A stretch of DNA of 64,000 nucleotides from Prevotella dentasini JCM 15908 (GTDB lineage Bacteria > Bacteroidota > Bacteroidia > Bacteroidales > Bacteroidaceae): assembly GCF_000614065.1 (NCBI RefSeq), contig NZ_BAKG01000007.1:45876-109875 (forward strand), given 5' to 3'. The position numbers and the translations under genes were made by a program. This document shows, piece by piece, positions 10,372 to 19,883 of the stretch (position 1 is its first letter; the number at the start of each line of letters is the position of its first letter). The notes beneath the pieces are model-generated. The model did no database searches. It had not been told where the DNA came from and saw only the letters and a list, made by a program, of their open reading frames with translations.

Positions 10372-12347
10372 ATGAAGTATATGCAAATACCACGAACGAT
10401 TATCTTAACGTTCCTCTCTGCCTTTATACCTTTGTTCGCAAATGCACAGCTTGTCATGGTGGGCGGTGTAGAAGTAACGAAGCAAAACGCTTCCGACCTG
10501 ACAAAGTATATAGACAATGCCTCCGGCAAGATTTCCTACGACTACGCAAGCCATACCCTTACCATGGAAAACGTGAAGATGGCCTGCGAGAAATACGACA
10601 AGCCCGTGTATGTAGAAGGAGGAAGCCACTTCATACTTCAGCTGAAAGGCGAGAACATCATCACCACAAGCCTCGGACAGATGGAGCTTGGCGCAAAGAA
10701 GAACACCATTACGGGCAAGGGCGGAATACTGCGCATCTCGACTCCCAAGCCTGCTCCCGGCCTTCAGGTAAACAGCTCTGAACTTATCATTACAGGAGGA
10801 TGCACCGTCGAAGCCGAAGGCGAGTGGGGAATCACGGGCGACAACGTCTATGGCACCGTACTGCGCATCAACGGCAAGGACGGCACCGTAGTGAAGGCCA
10901 AGGGCAAGGACCAGCCTTCCATCTGCGACTTCGGTGAGATTTATCTCGAAGACTGCGCCGTAACGAACCCCGTCGGGGCAGAAGTCGTAACCGACGAGAA
11001 CGGACACATGCGCATATTGAAGGACGGAGGGGACATCTTCGAGCAGGTTGTCATCCGCAAGGTCGACGCCGACTACGACCTCACCGTCAATGGCGTAAAG
11101 GTAGATGCTGGAAATGCAGGAAACGTACTCGGAGACGGCAAAGTCGTATTCAATGCCAAGACAAGAACCCTCACCATGAACGGTGCATCGATTGCCGCGA
11201 CGGGGCATCCCGCCATCGAGGCCAAGTCGGACGTGGCAGTGCTGTTCAGGGGCGAGAACACCCTCTCGTCGGACGTTGACGTATTCAACTTTGAAGGCGA
11301 GACCATCCTGACGTGCAACGGCGGCACCGTCAGCGCAACCTCCCAAGGCGGAGCAGCCATCCGCGCGAAGGGCAACTTGTCGATTACGGGCATGTCAGGC
11401 GAGCTGAAGGGCAAGCAGGGCATTTGGGGAGAAGGCGGAGATGCAGAGCTGAAGCTGGCACACTCCAAGCTGAAGGTAACGGGAACGGAAGCTGCATGGG
11501 CGGCTTTAAGGCCATTGTCTTCGACGGATGCCAGATATACAGCCCCAAGGACGCCAAGGCAGAGAACGGACAGGTTACGCAGGGCGGAGCCGTATACAAG
11601 GGCGAGGCCGTAATAGGCCTGACGGAATACTATCCGCTGCACGTATGCAACGTTCAGGTGAGCACTGCCAACTGCGACGACATTCTCGGCAACGGCACCG
11701 CCTCCTACGACATTGACAAGCACGTGCTGACCCTCGACAATTTCCGCTATGAGCCGGAAGACTTCATACAGGGCGTTGCCTTGGGTGGCGGCTTGGAGAA
11801 CGTAACCATCGTGCTCAAGGGCGACAATTTCATAAAAACCGGCTACTTCGGCATCTCCATGACATGCAACACCACCATCACCGGCACGGGCACGCTCACC
11901 ATTCAGAGCAACAGCTCGGCAATGGTCGTCAACGGCGTGCAGCTCACCATTGACGGGCAGCCCACCATCATGCTCGACGGCGATGCCGGCCTTTCCGGAT
12001 TCTCCGAATGGCCCGGCTACGTCAAGTTCATCAGCTCGAACGTGAAGATAAAGGGCGGATTCGTCAACTTTGCCGCAGTAGAGTTTGAAGGCTGCTCCAT
12101 CAAGGAGCCGCAAGGAATAGAGCTGAAGGACCTCAACTACGTGCTCAACGACGAGGTTTACAAGGGCGAGATAACGATTGCGCCGGGCACTTCGGGCATT
12201 GGCGGAACGCATGCAGACCGCCGCGTGAAGGACGTCATCTACCATTCGCTCTCCGGCTGCGTAGCAGCTGCCCCCAAGAACGGCATCTACCTGAAGACCA
12301 CGACCTACTCCGACGGAACGAAGGAGACCGTGAAGGTCGTCATGTAA
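10372..12347 (+). CDS. Secreted beta-solenoid repeat protein with three related modules and a T9SS-like tail (frameshifted)
   Basis: This encodes about 658 residues. I chose ATG at 10372 because it begins a normal signal peptide (MKYMQIPRTIILTFLSAFIP...ANAQ). Three modules of 150-230 residues each start with a strand such as LTVNGVKVDAGNAGNVLGDG or LHVCNVQVSTANCDDILGNG. Each is followed by a YDxxxxTLTL strand and rows of short Gly/Ser/Thr beta strands (NTTITGTGTLTIQSNSS). Such modules are often annotated as carbohydrate-binding in Bacteroidota, and no binding residues are visible to me. The break near 11500 is repaired by one G in GGG at 11498-11500, giving EAAWGGFKAIVFDGCQIY. The C-terminal NGIYLKTTTYSDG...VKVVM looks like a T9SS signal. 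It is convergent with the related gene at 12864. Confidence 0.75.
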
Positions 12348-12398
12348 CGGCATGCGGACTTAGTCCGCGACGTTTCATCTTACCCTCTGCAAAAACAA

Positions 12399-12429
12399 GC
12401 GACGGCGTGCCTTCCCGGCACGCCGTCGC
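12399..12429 (+). terminator. Terminator hairpin after the 10372-12347 gene
   Basis: A perfect 13-bp stem (GCGACGGCGTGCC and GGCACGCCGTCGC) with a 5-base loop, 50 bases past the stop. Confidence 0.65.
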
Positions 12430-12540
12430 TGCTATATGGCAACGCGAAGCCAATAAATCGCAATCGTCTGAATTACAACATATTACACAGACTTCAATAT
12501 AGTGTCTGCATCTATATTGACAAGCAAAAAAATCGGTATC

Positions 12541-12720
12541 GGAAAGTACCTTTTGTACCCCACTCGTGGGGTATAAATGCACCCCACTCGTGGGGTATAA
12601 ACGCACTCCATTCGTGGGGTATAAACGCACTCCATTCGTGGGGTATAAACGCACCTGTCCGTGGGGTATAAACACACCTGCCCTACCCACTGGGTACGGC
12701 CTTTATCCGACCACCGACAG
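12541..12720 (+). repeat. Tandem 24-bp palindromic repeat element, copy 1 (about 5 units)
   Basis: Units of the type TACCCCACTCGTGGGGTATAAACGCAC recur five times. Each contains CCCCAC-TC-GTGGGG (or a CTCCATTCGTGGGG variant), able to form a small hairpin. The array opens with GTACCTTTTG and closes with CTACCCACTGGGTACGG and CTTTATCCGAC. A second copy with matching ends lies inverted at 53493-53645. It sits between two convergent genes, between their terminators. Frames across it read as repeated GYKRTP peptides, which I take to be artefacts. The rest of 12348-12863 holds only the two terminators. Confidence 0.8.
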
Positions 12721-12761
12721 CATACGTCAGCATCCGCCATCCGGCCACGCTGCCCAGTCAG

Positions 12762-12805
12762 ACAAAAAACTGCCCGAACATTCCTCTACGGCAATGCTCG
12801 GGCAG
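12762..12805 (-). terminator. Terminator of the 12864-14875 gene
   Basis: CTGCCCGA (12770-12777) pairs with TCGGGCAG (12798-12805). Reading the minus strand, the hairpin is followed by TTTTTTGTC. Confidence 0.65.
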
Positions 12806-12863
12806 ATTGTTCAAGTCGCCTCATCCGCTTCGGGACAAGGGATGAGAGAAAACGGGCAAGTCC

Positions 12864-14875
12864 TTATCTGACGACAACCTTGGCTGTCTTGCTGTCCGAC
12901 TTTACCAGATAGACGCCCGTCGGCAACGACACGCGAACCGGCGAACCACTGACAGAACAGCTCGCTGCCAGACTTCCCGTCAGCGTATAAATGCCGACGT
13001 GTCCTTTCTGTCCGCTAACGACTATGCCACCTTCAACTCCTTCCACCTCAAAGGGAACAGACGACTTGCCTATGCCCGTCGGGATGGAGATAAGTACTTC
13101 TGCAACGCGGACAAAGCTCTCTTCTACAATAGCATGAGCCTCCTTGTCGAAATAGGCATCTGCGGGAGAGAGGATGCCGCAGCCCTCCATCTCCAAATCC
13201 TTCAGGTCGCATACCGCACCGCTGCTTCCCCTTGCCTTGAGGGTGGAGCTGACAACCCTGAGCACCTCGGCCTCGGCACCGGCATTGCCCGATACGCCCC
13301 AGTAGCCGCTTGCCTCCACCGTGGCACCGCCTTCTATGGTGAGTGTCGACTTGTCCAGTGCGATGGCCACATTCGTGGGAGCTTCCACCGTCAGCGACCC
13401 CTCGCCGCGTATCGTACACGACTCGTTCAGCGAAAGGGCCTTGAGCTTCTCGGAGTGGACGAAGTTCTTTCCCTTCAGCTCCAGTACGAGGCCGGGAGTG
13501 TCAGACACGACAGCCAGCGTGTCGCCCATGGCCTGAATGTATGCGTCTTCAAGCGTGAGGACATTCTTTCCGGCATCATACGATACCTTTCCTTCCTTCA
13601 GACAGCTTCTGACGTCAGCTGCATTGTAGGAGTTCACTACCCTGCCGCCTATCTGAATACCGTATTCCTTTACGGGGATGATGACGAGCCGTCCCTTGCA
13701 CTCCTTACCTCCTGAGAGTATGGAGCCATAGCTTGGATAGCGTCCCCGGGCTGCGTGATGGCACTGGAAACGACGGCTATCTTCTTCAATCCATAGATAC
13801 ATTCCTTTGGTGTGGCAATATCCAGTGCGGCACTGTCTACCGTCAGCTGACCGTACTTCGTGTCCGTTCCGCCCAATATTCCATAGCCGTCCTCCATCTT
13901 CACCGTCACCGCGCAGCCTTTGGTCAGATGCAGATGGGCCATCTCCTCAAGCCTGATGCCGCAGCCTTCCTTTCCGCTTATTTCGAGCGTTCCCTTGCCC
14001 GACACGACGGTAGAGACATCCTTGCCTATCACGATGCCATTCTCTCCTGTTCCATCTATCTTGCTGGTGCCATTGAGCAGAACCGTCGTACCGCTCTTCT
14101 CTATCTTGAGAGCCGGCTGTCCGGCACTTGTAAGATGCGCATCGGTCAGCGTCAGCACCCTTGTCTCGGCATCGTAGCGCACACTGCCTCCGTCGGCAAG
14201 CACATCGCCGGCGTTCTCGCTCGTAATCTTTTTCTCCCCAATGTTGATGCCATACTCCGTAGCCGCCTGCTGCGAACCATAGAAGACCACGTCATCAAGG
14301 TTCAGACGGAACTGTCCGCTGCAATCAAAGTGGCGGAAGGCCACATACTTGGTTCCCTCGGGAAGCTCTACGCTGCGTCCCAGCCACGCCGACTGCAGCA
14401 TCAGGGGCGGACGGGAGTTCTTATCGGCCTGCTCCTCGTGGTCTCCCAAGGTTTCCTGATAGGCGAGTACAAAGCTTTCGGGCTTTGTGTCAGTCGTAGA
14501 ATAATAGACGCCGTAGTGCTCCGCAATAGAGTTGACGTCGAGCGCACATACATAGAACGATACCTTCCGCACGCCTTCTACCAACGGCGAAATGAGATAG
14601 TTGTCGGGATGGAGTGCCTTCCCTTGGAAAGAAGCCGACGTAGCCATTCCTTCGCCCGTATGGGGATAGACACCCGTCTCGCGGAACTGCACCTTCCACG
14701 TCTTCCCGTCTTCGTCCTGGTCGAGTGTCGACCAACCTTGCGGAAGCCCTTTGGCTTCAAAGCCTTCGGACAACAGGATATTCTGCGCTGCCAAGTCTTG
14801 TGGAACAGCGGCTACCGAGGCGGCAACAGCCGCCAAGAGGCCAAGAGAGCCTCTCCTAAAAGTAAACTTAGTCAT
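12864..14875 (-). CDS. Secreted choice-of-anchor J plus beta-solenoid repeat protein with T9SS-like tail (frameshifted)
   Basis: This encodes about 670 residues. A signal peptide (LLAAVAASVAAVPQDLAAQ) precedes a choice-of-anchor J domain at about 30-205 (EGFEAKGLPQGWSTLDQDED, DNYLISPLV, LNLDDVVFYG). Two beta-solenoid modules like those of the facing gene follow (INIGEKKITSENAGDVLADG..., IQIGGRVVNSYNAADV...). The frame breaks near 13712. One C added to CC at 13711-13712 (plus strand) gives APYSQGGKECKGRLVIIPVK. The C-terminus (VGIYTLTGSLA...LPTGVYLVKSDS...VVVR) is a T9SS-like sorting signal. It shares modules with its convergent neighbour, so the two are probably diverged relatives. Its function is presumably binding at the cell surface. 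Confidence 0.75.
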
Positions 14876-15048
14876 TGTTTGAAAATTAAGTTTGGTTTGT
14901 CTGAATAAATACTTCTATTAAGCAAAATCAGTGCAAAGAAAATAAAAAAAAGACGATATGGGACAAGGAAACGGTTCTTTAACTAAAAAATTAACAATTA
15001 GCTGCCATAACCTGTCCATTGCCTTGCAGGATTCCCACTAAAAGAAGC

Positions 15049-15076
15049 GATGGTGCATCGTTCCGACGCACCATCG
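15049..15076 (-). terminator. Terminator hairpin after the 15086-18014 gene
   Basis: CGATGGTGC (15049-15057) and GCACCATCG (15068-15076) form a 9-bp stem. On the minus strand it is followed by CTTCTTTTAG. Confidence 0.55.
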
Positions 15077-15085
15077 CCATTCACG

Positions 15086-18014
15086 TTACCTGACTACTAT
15101 TTTCTTATTTCCCACTATGTATATGCCCGGACGGAGGCCGTCCGTAGCCGACTGCAAGGGCACGCCCTTACGAATCAACTGACCGCTGATACTGAACACG
15201 TCAGCCACTCCTGCTTCGTCAGCTGCATCTGCAATGCCCCTCACTCCGGTCGGCTGTCCCGTTATCAGGAAAGTGGCATTGGCATAAAGCTGCTCGCCCT
15301 TCATTGCCATTTCCCAGTCGAAAGGCGTAGTTCCCTGATAGTACTGCGAAGAAACCACGTCTGCCGTCTTTGTACTCAGGAACACATAACCCGGAACCAT
15401 ACTGCCATTGTTATTAATGGTCATAAGGCAGAGGTTTCCTCCGCGATACTCTATGGGCGTATCGAATACTATTTCCGTCTGCTGCCTGTCGGGGGAGAGG
15501 TAGACAGTCCCTTCGTACACGGTGGAGAAGGCATCCTCATCCAACGCAGCAGCCATGTCGCTTTGGTCGGTCAGGGCTGCCAGTACCTTTACGGGAAGGT
15601 CATATTCGGCTATATTGGCTCCTGCTCCTCTGCCATAAGGATAAATCACACCTTCTATTTTCTGTCCTTCTGCAATGCCGACGGCCTCCTTGTGATAGAT
15701 AGTCTGGGCAGCCGTATAATTGGAATAGCAGCCGAACGGAATATAGTAAGAAGTGTTGGTGCCCGTACCCACGGGCTTCCAAACGCCCGGCTCTGTTACG
15801 ACCACCTTGATGGTGTCGCTCATGTCGTTGCCGGTGTCTGCATCTTCAGACAGCGCGACCTTGCAGGCCAGTCTTCTGCTGCCCTTCGTTTCAGGTGTCC
15901 AAACCAGTTCTTCTGCGCCGTGGCTTTGGCAGCCAAGGGCTTGCTGACTTTCTTCACGGCCAGCACTGCCCCCGTCTCGTCTACGAGAGACAGGCTGTAG
16001 GCAGCAACCTCCCGGCCACCCCGGTTGATTACATTGACCGTATAGGTCTCCGCAGCTCCCTGCATGGGCACGCGTGTTCCGTCGAGCTTGCCGAGGGCAA
16101 GGTCCAGTCCGCTTGCTTCAGTCAGTTCAATGCCGGTGATTTGCGCAGGCACACGGTTCCGCAACTGGAAGCCCAGCGTGTAGTCTCCGTCCTTTTCTAC
16201 CTGCACGGCAACACTGTGTGGGGTAAACACCATCATGTTTTCCTCACCGTCTATTGTGGAAAGTACCTTGCTCTGCGCCTCAACCGTATTGTCCGTTCCC
16301 AACGTTACGGAGTAGTTGCACGGGAAGAGTCCGTTCTGGCTCATCAGGCGAATGGAATAGCCGAGAGTGTAATACTTGCCTGCCTCCAGATGAATGGGAG
16401 CAGAGATAATCCAGTCGTTGGTCTCGACCTTAGGGTCAAGCAGCGTTTGCGACATGTACTTCATAAACCAGTCTGACGTTCCGGCATAGTTTTCATCACG
16501 ATACCACGTTTCGCCGTCACCGTCGCCGTCCACTACCGTCCACAGCCGGGCCTGCTGCTCCGTGCTGAAGTCGCACTGATAGGGAACGGAAGCCGCAGGG
16601 CCAGCAACAACTTTGTTGGTATTAGCCGTAAACCCTGCACCCATACCGTTTGAGGCTGTTACCGAGTAGGTGTATCCGTCCTGCAAGCTGATGTTGGTGT
16701 CAATCACTGAAGTGCTCTCCGTACTTTCTGCAATGACAAGACCGTCGTTTGTCCGCACCACCTTATAGCTGACGGCACTGTTGCCTATCCATCCTCCGTG
16801 GACACCCGTCCGGGGTTTGCTCCAGCTGATGGCAACATTTCCGTCCCGCCGTTCCGCCTTAAGCTCTTCCACGCTGCCCAAAGCGTCCTCGCCTACATAG
16901 ATTTCAGAAGCCGACGCTTTCCTGCCTTCTCCCTGACTGTTGGCTATGGCCACCTGATAGGAAGCCAACCCTTGGGGCACGGCATTGTCCGTCCATTCAC
17001 AGATCTGTCCGGCCTGCATCCCGTCTAACGTAGCAACAGGTTCTCCGTTGCGATACACCTTGGCCGTCAGGTTTCCCTGCAATGCCTCATTGCGTTGGTC
17101 GACCGATGGGTTTTTCCACGACAGGGCAGCCTTCAGTTCGCCATTGCCGCCTGCCACAGCCTTTATGCCGGTCGGGGCAGCCGGTGTCGAGGGCGATTCC
17201 GCCTGTGGGTCAATATGCAATCCGATGATTTCAGCACCATTGCCCATCTCTCCGATTCTTGACGGGACTATCTCTTCCTCGCCAAACACAAACTTCCACA
17301 GCTCCGACTGACCCGACTGGGCGAACCGCGTCCAATACATGGTTCCGTCAATCGCATTGAAGTCAGCCGACTGCAACGATGCGGCATCAACCTCAGCCAT
17401 GGCCAGTTCCTCTTCCGGCTTTCCGTTGCGCTTGCTCACCGACACAGCGTACCATTGGTGTCAACGCCATACAGGTAGCCATTGGCATCGGCCGCTATGG
17501 TTACCAAGTTGACTGCCGCCTGACCGCCGACGAGCTTCGCCTCGCCCGTGGCAGGGTCGATGGTATAGAGATTCAAATTAACTTCGGCATCTGGATTCTG
17601 CGTATCCACGCCTTCAACGTCCACGGCCAGTGCGTAGAACTGGGCGGTAGAGCTGTCGTAGGTCATGTCGGTTACAATCAGACGGACGGCCAAATCCTTC
17701 TTCAGTCTGTAGACTGCAACCGTCTGCCGCTGCCCAGTCGCCATATCTACCCTTACCAACGAGTCGCAGGTGTAGGAGGGTGCAATCATCAGATAGTACG
17801 CCCCGTTGGCATAGGCAGCGGCACGCACGGTAAGGCCTTCGAGAGGATATTCCTCCACAATGTAGGAAGGATTATCCGTATAGAACGAGACAATGGCATT
17901 GGGAGCACCTGTCTGGTCAAAAACCCGGACGCCATAAGCTCTTTCGCTGCCCTCCCCCAGACATGTCAGGGAGAGAAGCAGCAAAGCAAACGATAAAATA
18001 AATCTAAACTTCAT
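15086..18014 (-). CDS. Secreted fibronectin III / choice-of-anchor J protein with T9SS tail (two frameshifts)
   Basis: This encodes about 976 residues with signal peptide MKFRFILSFALLLLSLTCLG. The first 200 residues look like a beta-propeller-type segment (LYTIDPATGEAKLVGG, ADANGYLYGVD). They are followed by an FN3 (PAAPTGIKAVAGGNGELKAA...), a second FN3 (SVEELKAERRDGNVAISWSK), a jelly-roll domain (VPYQCDFSTEQQARLWTVVD ... NDWIISAPIH), a CARDB-like part and another beta domain. Breaks lie near 17443-17449 and at 15911-15912, and one base at each gives NGTLWSVSKRNGKPEEE and ATAQKELVWTPETKG. The C-terminus FSISGQLIRKG...RPGIYIVGNKKIVVR is a textbook type A T9SS signal. It is the last of six secreted genes. 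Confidence 0.8.
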
Positions 18015-18153
18015 AGTTTATTGCTTTTAGTATTCGTTTTTGATTAATGCTTTGATACCATAATATGGAAACGGAACGACATGTTCGCCGTTCCAAAAGG
18101 ACGAAAGACACATTTTGTTTCTGTTTCACAATCATTCGGAGCCGGGAATCGCC

Positions 18154-18341
18154 TTATGGCTCTTCAACACCATAAACCTGCAATGGTTTGCGCCGACTGG
18201 CACGCCCAATGGCATCCTGCAACATACGAATACTGGAATTGAAAATCTGCATGTCTGAACATCCGCGGTCTTATCATCCTCCAACGTTGGTGCCCGTACA
18301 AAATACTCCTGTCTACATAGACTTGTTAAAGCGGTTCTCAT
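18154..18341 (-). CDS. Small hypothetical protein recovered by one-base repair
   Basis: I do not recognise this gene. Starting at ATG 18341 it reads MRTALTSLCRQEYFVRAPTL and EDDKTADVQ. One C added at 18255 (plus strand) then continues it as DMQIFNSSIRMLQDAIGRAS and RRKPLQVYGVEEP, with a stop at 18154 and about 62 residues in total. A -7 box lies 42 bases upstream. The repaired part has a soluble, helical composition, unlike the unrepaired frame, which becomes Cys-rich. The break is of the same kind as those in neighbouring genes. It could still be chance. Confidence 0.4.
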
Positions 18342-18382
18342 TTGTCTAACTCTCTTAATTAACTGAATAGAATCATTGCTTG

Positions 18383-18390
18383 CAAATTTA
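18383..18390 (-). promoter_or_regulatory. -7 box TAAATTTG upstream of the small gene at 18154-18341
   Basis: A TAnnTTTG match on the minus strand. It could also serve the large secreted gene starting at 18014. Confidence 0.4.
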
Positions 18391-18778
18391 CATATAAATC
18401 TCCGATTTCATCTTCGGATGAATAAAAAAATTGAGACCGCGACTGCATTTTCCCCCGCACTTGCAAAGTTGCCTTCACTTTCGGAAAACATTTACAAGAG
18501 GGCGGCAGCGCATTTCCACGTTGCAAGAGCAGACATCCCGTCTGCCCGTGAGATACGGAAGATGGAAACAACAGGCAGACAGAATGGGAACGAACAGGCA
18601 GGAAAGGGTCTGACAGCTTCCGAAACATATTGACAAACACCTCCGCATGGCTGGCTTGAAATCCATCGCTCACCGTTCTGCCTGCAAATACGCGCAAAAC
18701 AACTACTCCTGTAAAAGCCTTATAATAAGCTATTTATGACTATCGCTAACAGAAGCGCGCCTGAAACGGGAAATAAAG

Positions 18779-18905
18779 GCCTCGTGAAAGTGCCACTTCC
18801 GTACCTTTTTGAAACAACCAAAAAGAAGAATGGATAAAACGAAAACGGCACTTTCGCATGGTCAACAAGCCGGTTTGGCGGTGCGAAAGTGCCGTTTTCG
18901 TTTTC
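18779..18905. repeat. Dispersed palindromic repeat, copy at 18.8 kb
   Basis: CGAAAACGGCACTTTCGC (18840-18857) and its exact reverse complement (18883-18900) enclose ATGGTCAACAAGCCGG... . A shorter GTGAAAGTGCCACTTCC lies at 18784-18800. The ACAAGCC and CGAAAACGGCACTTT words recur at 42.1 and 60.3 kb, with a variant at 25.3 kb. Apart from this, 18391-18999 shows no supportable gene. Confidence 0.7.
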
Positions 18906-18999
18906 CCGTCCGGCCTTTGAAGCGGTTTCACCGGCGTATTTCCGCCCTACGCACTCTATTTGCCCCTTCCGGGAGGATGCCTTTTTCCATCATATTTAC

Positions 19000-19428
19000 T
19001 TACATTCTTATGCGTACAGGCACAGCAAACCATACGCCCCCCTTGGCCTTCACCGGCCATTTCCACCGCGGCATCTTCTTCAGACATTCGATGGCAGCAC
19101 GGTCGAGACGCGGGTCAAGCGAGCGGACAATAGTGAACTTGGTGCACTTCCCGTTGGGCTTGATGAAGAATTTAACGACGATGCGCCCTGAGATACAGTC
19201 GTCATATCCTTTGGGATACCTGAAATGAGTGGCTATAAACTCCCTGATGTCGCCCGGAAACGAGGGCATAGGATCATAGCCGGAGAAGCTTTTCCGCGCC
19301 GGATTGGCAGAAAGCTCCGCACGGGCAGAGGCATCTGTCCCAACCGTGTCGGGCTGCACGGCCTGCGCCCGGGCTGCCAGTGCAGTCAGCAACAGCACGG
19401 ACAAAGTGATGATAGTTTTCTGTTTCAT
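19000..19428 (-). CDS. TonB C-terminal domain protein (energy transducer-like)
   Basis: This encodes 142 residues. I chose ATG at 19428 (MKQKTIITLSVLLLTALAAR), which begins a signal peptide. The C-terminal 80 residues have the TonB_C layout: FIATHFRYPKGYDDCISGRI VVKFFI, then G-x-C-T, IVRSLDPRLDRAAIECLKKM, and MPRWKWPVKAKG...VPVRI. Unlike a true TonB it has a cleavable signal rather than an uncleaved anchor, and no proline-rich spacer, so it may be a periplasmic TonB-like protein rather than the energy transducer. The -7 box at 19624-19631 gives a leader of about 190 bases. It is divergent from the next gene. Confidence 0.75.
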   Translation of the reverse strand: MKQKTIITLSVLLLTALAARAQAVQPDTVGTDASARAELSANPARKSFSGYDPMPSFPGDIREFIATHFRYPKGYDDCISGRIVVKFFIKPNGKCTKFTIVRSLDPRLDRAAIECLKKMPRWKWPVKAKGGVWFAVPVRIRM

Positions 19429-19623
19429 ATTCTGAACTTTAAGATGAGTCATGGTGTTGTTCTATTGTTGCTTACTGTTCGGCTTGCATGCTCGCAATGT
19501 ACCTTCAGTCCCCATCGCGCCAGCTGTACCATTCTGTATAAAAGCCGTGTCGCGGTTTAGCACAAATCGCCGCGGCACGGCCTTATGAAATGCAGATGAC
19601 AAACATTGAATCTTTTGTCAATG

Positions 19624-19631
19624 CAAAGGTA
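19624..19631 (-). promoter_or_regulatory. -7 box TACCTTTG for the TonB-like gene
   Basis: A TAnnTTTG match on the minus strand. The remainder of the 455-base divergent gap (19429-19883) shows no gene. Confidence 0.4.
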
Positions 19632-19867
19632 GTAAGGAGTTTTGAGATTTGCAACAGGGAGCAGAGAGCTGACACGCCTCCCTCATCCGCAACGCTGATA
19701 ATCAGCAGTTTGCATATCAGCAGCCACCGCTTTTGACACAAGCGTGAAGATATTGCAACACAGCCGCGAGCCACCGAAGCACAGGCAACGGGTACTCCGT
19801 GAGGCACATCCATTCTCCCGGGGAGGACTTGGGAAGTCCCCCTCTTGCAATTCTCGTTTCTTTTCGC

Positions 19868-19875
19868 TACCTTTG
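19868..19875 (+). promoter_or_regulatory. -7 box TACCTTTG giving a near-leaderless mRNA
   Basis: A TAnnTTTG match with a TTG at 19845 in the -33 position. It ends only 8 bases before the ATG at 19884, so the transcript would start almost at the start codon. It excludes the longer start at 19845. Confidence 0.5.
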
Positions 19876-19883
19876 TCTCCGAA

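Noticed and set aside
12566..12871. Open frames across the 24-bp repeat that read repeated GYKRTP peptides
   Set aside because: The periodicity is that of the DNA repeat. The second copy of the element reads a similar peptide by chance in another context, and there is no start signal.
3379..18014. Reading the split secreted genes as separate shorter genes
   Set aside because: The second halves start within a few bases of the first halves' stops without signal peptides or promoters, and one added base restores continuous domains in each case.
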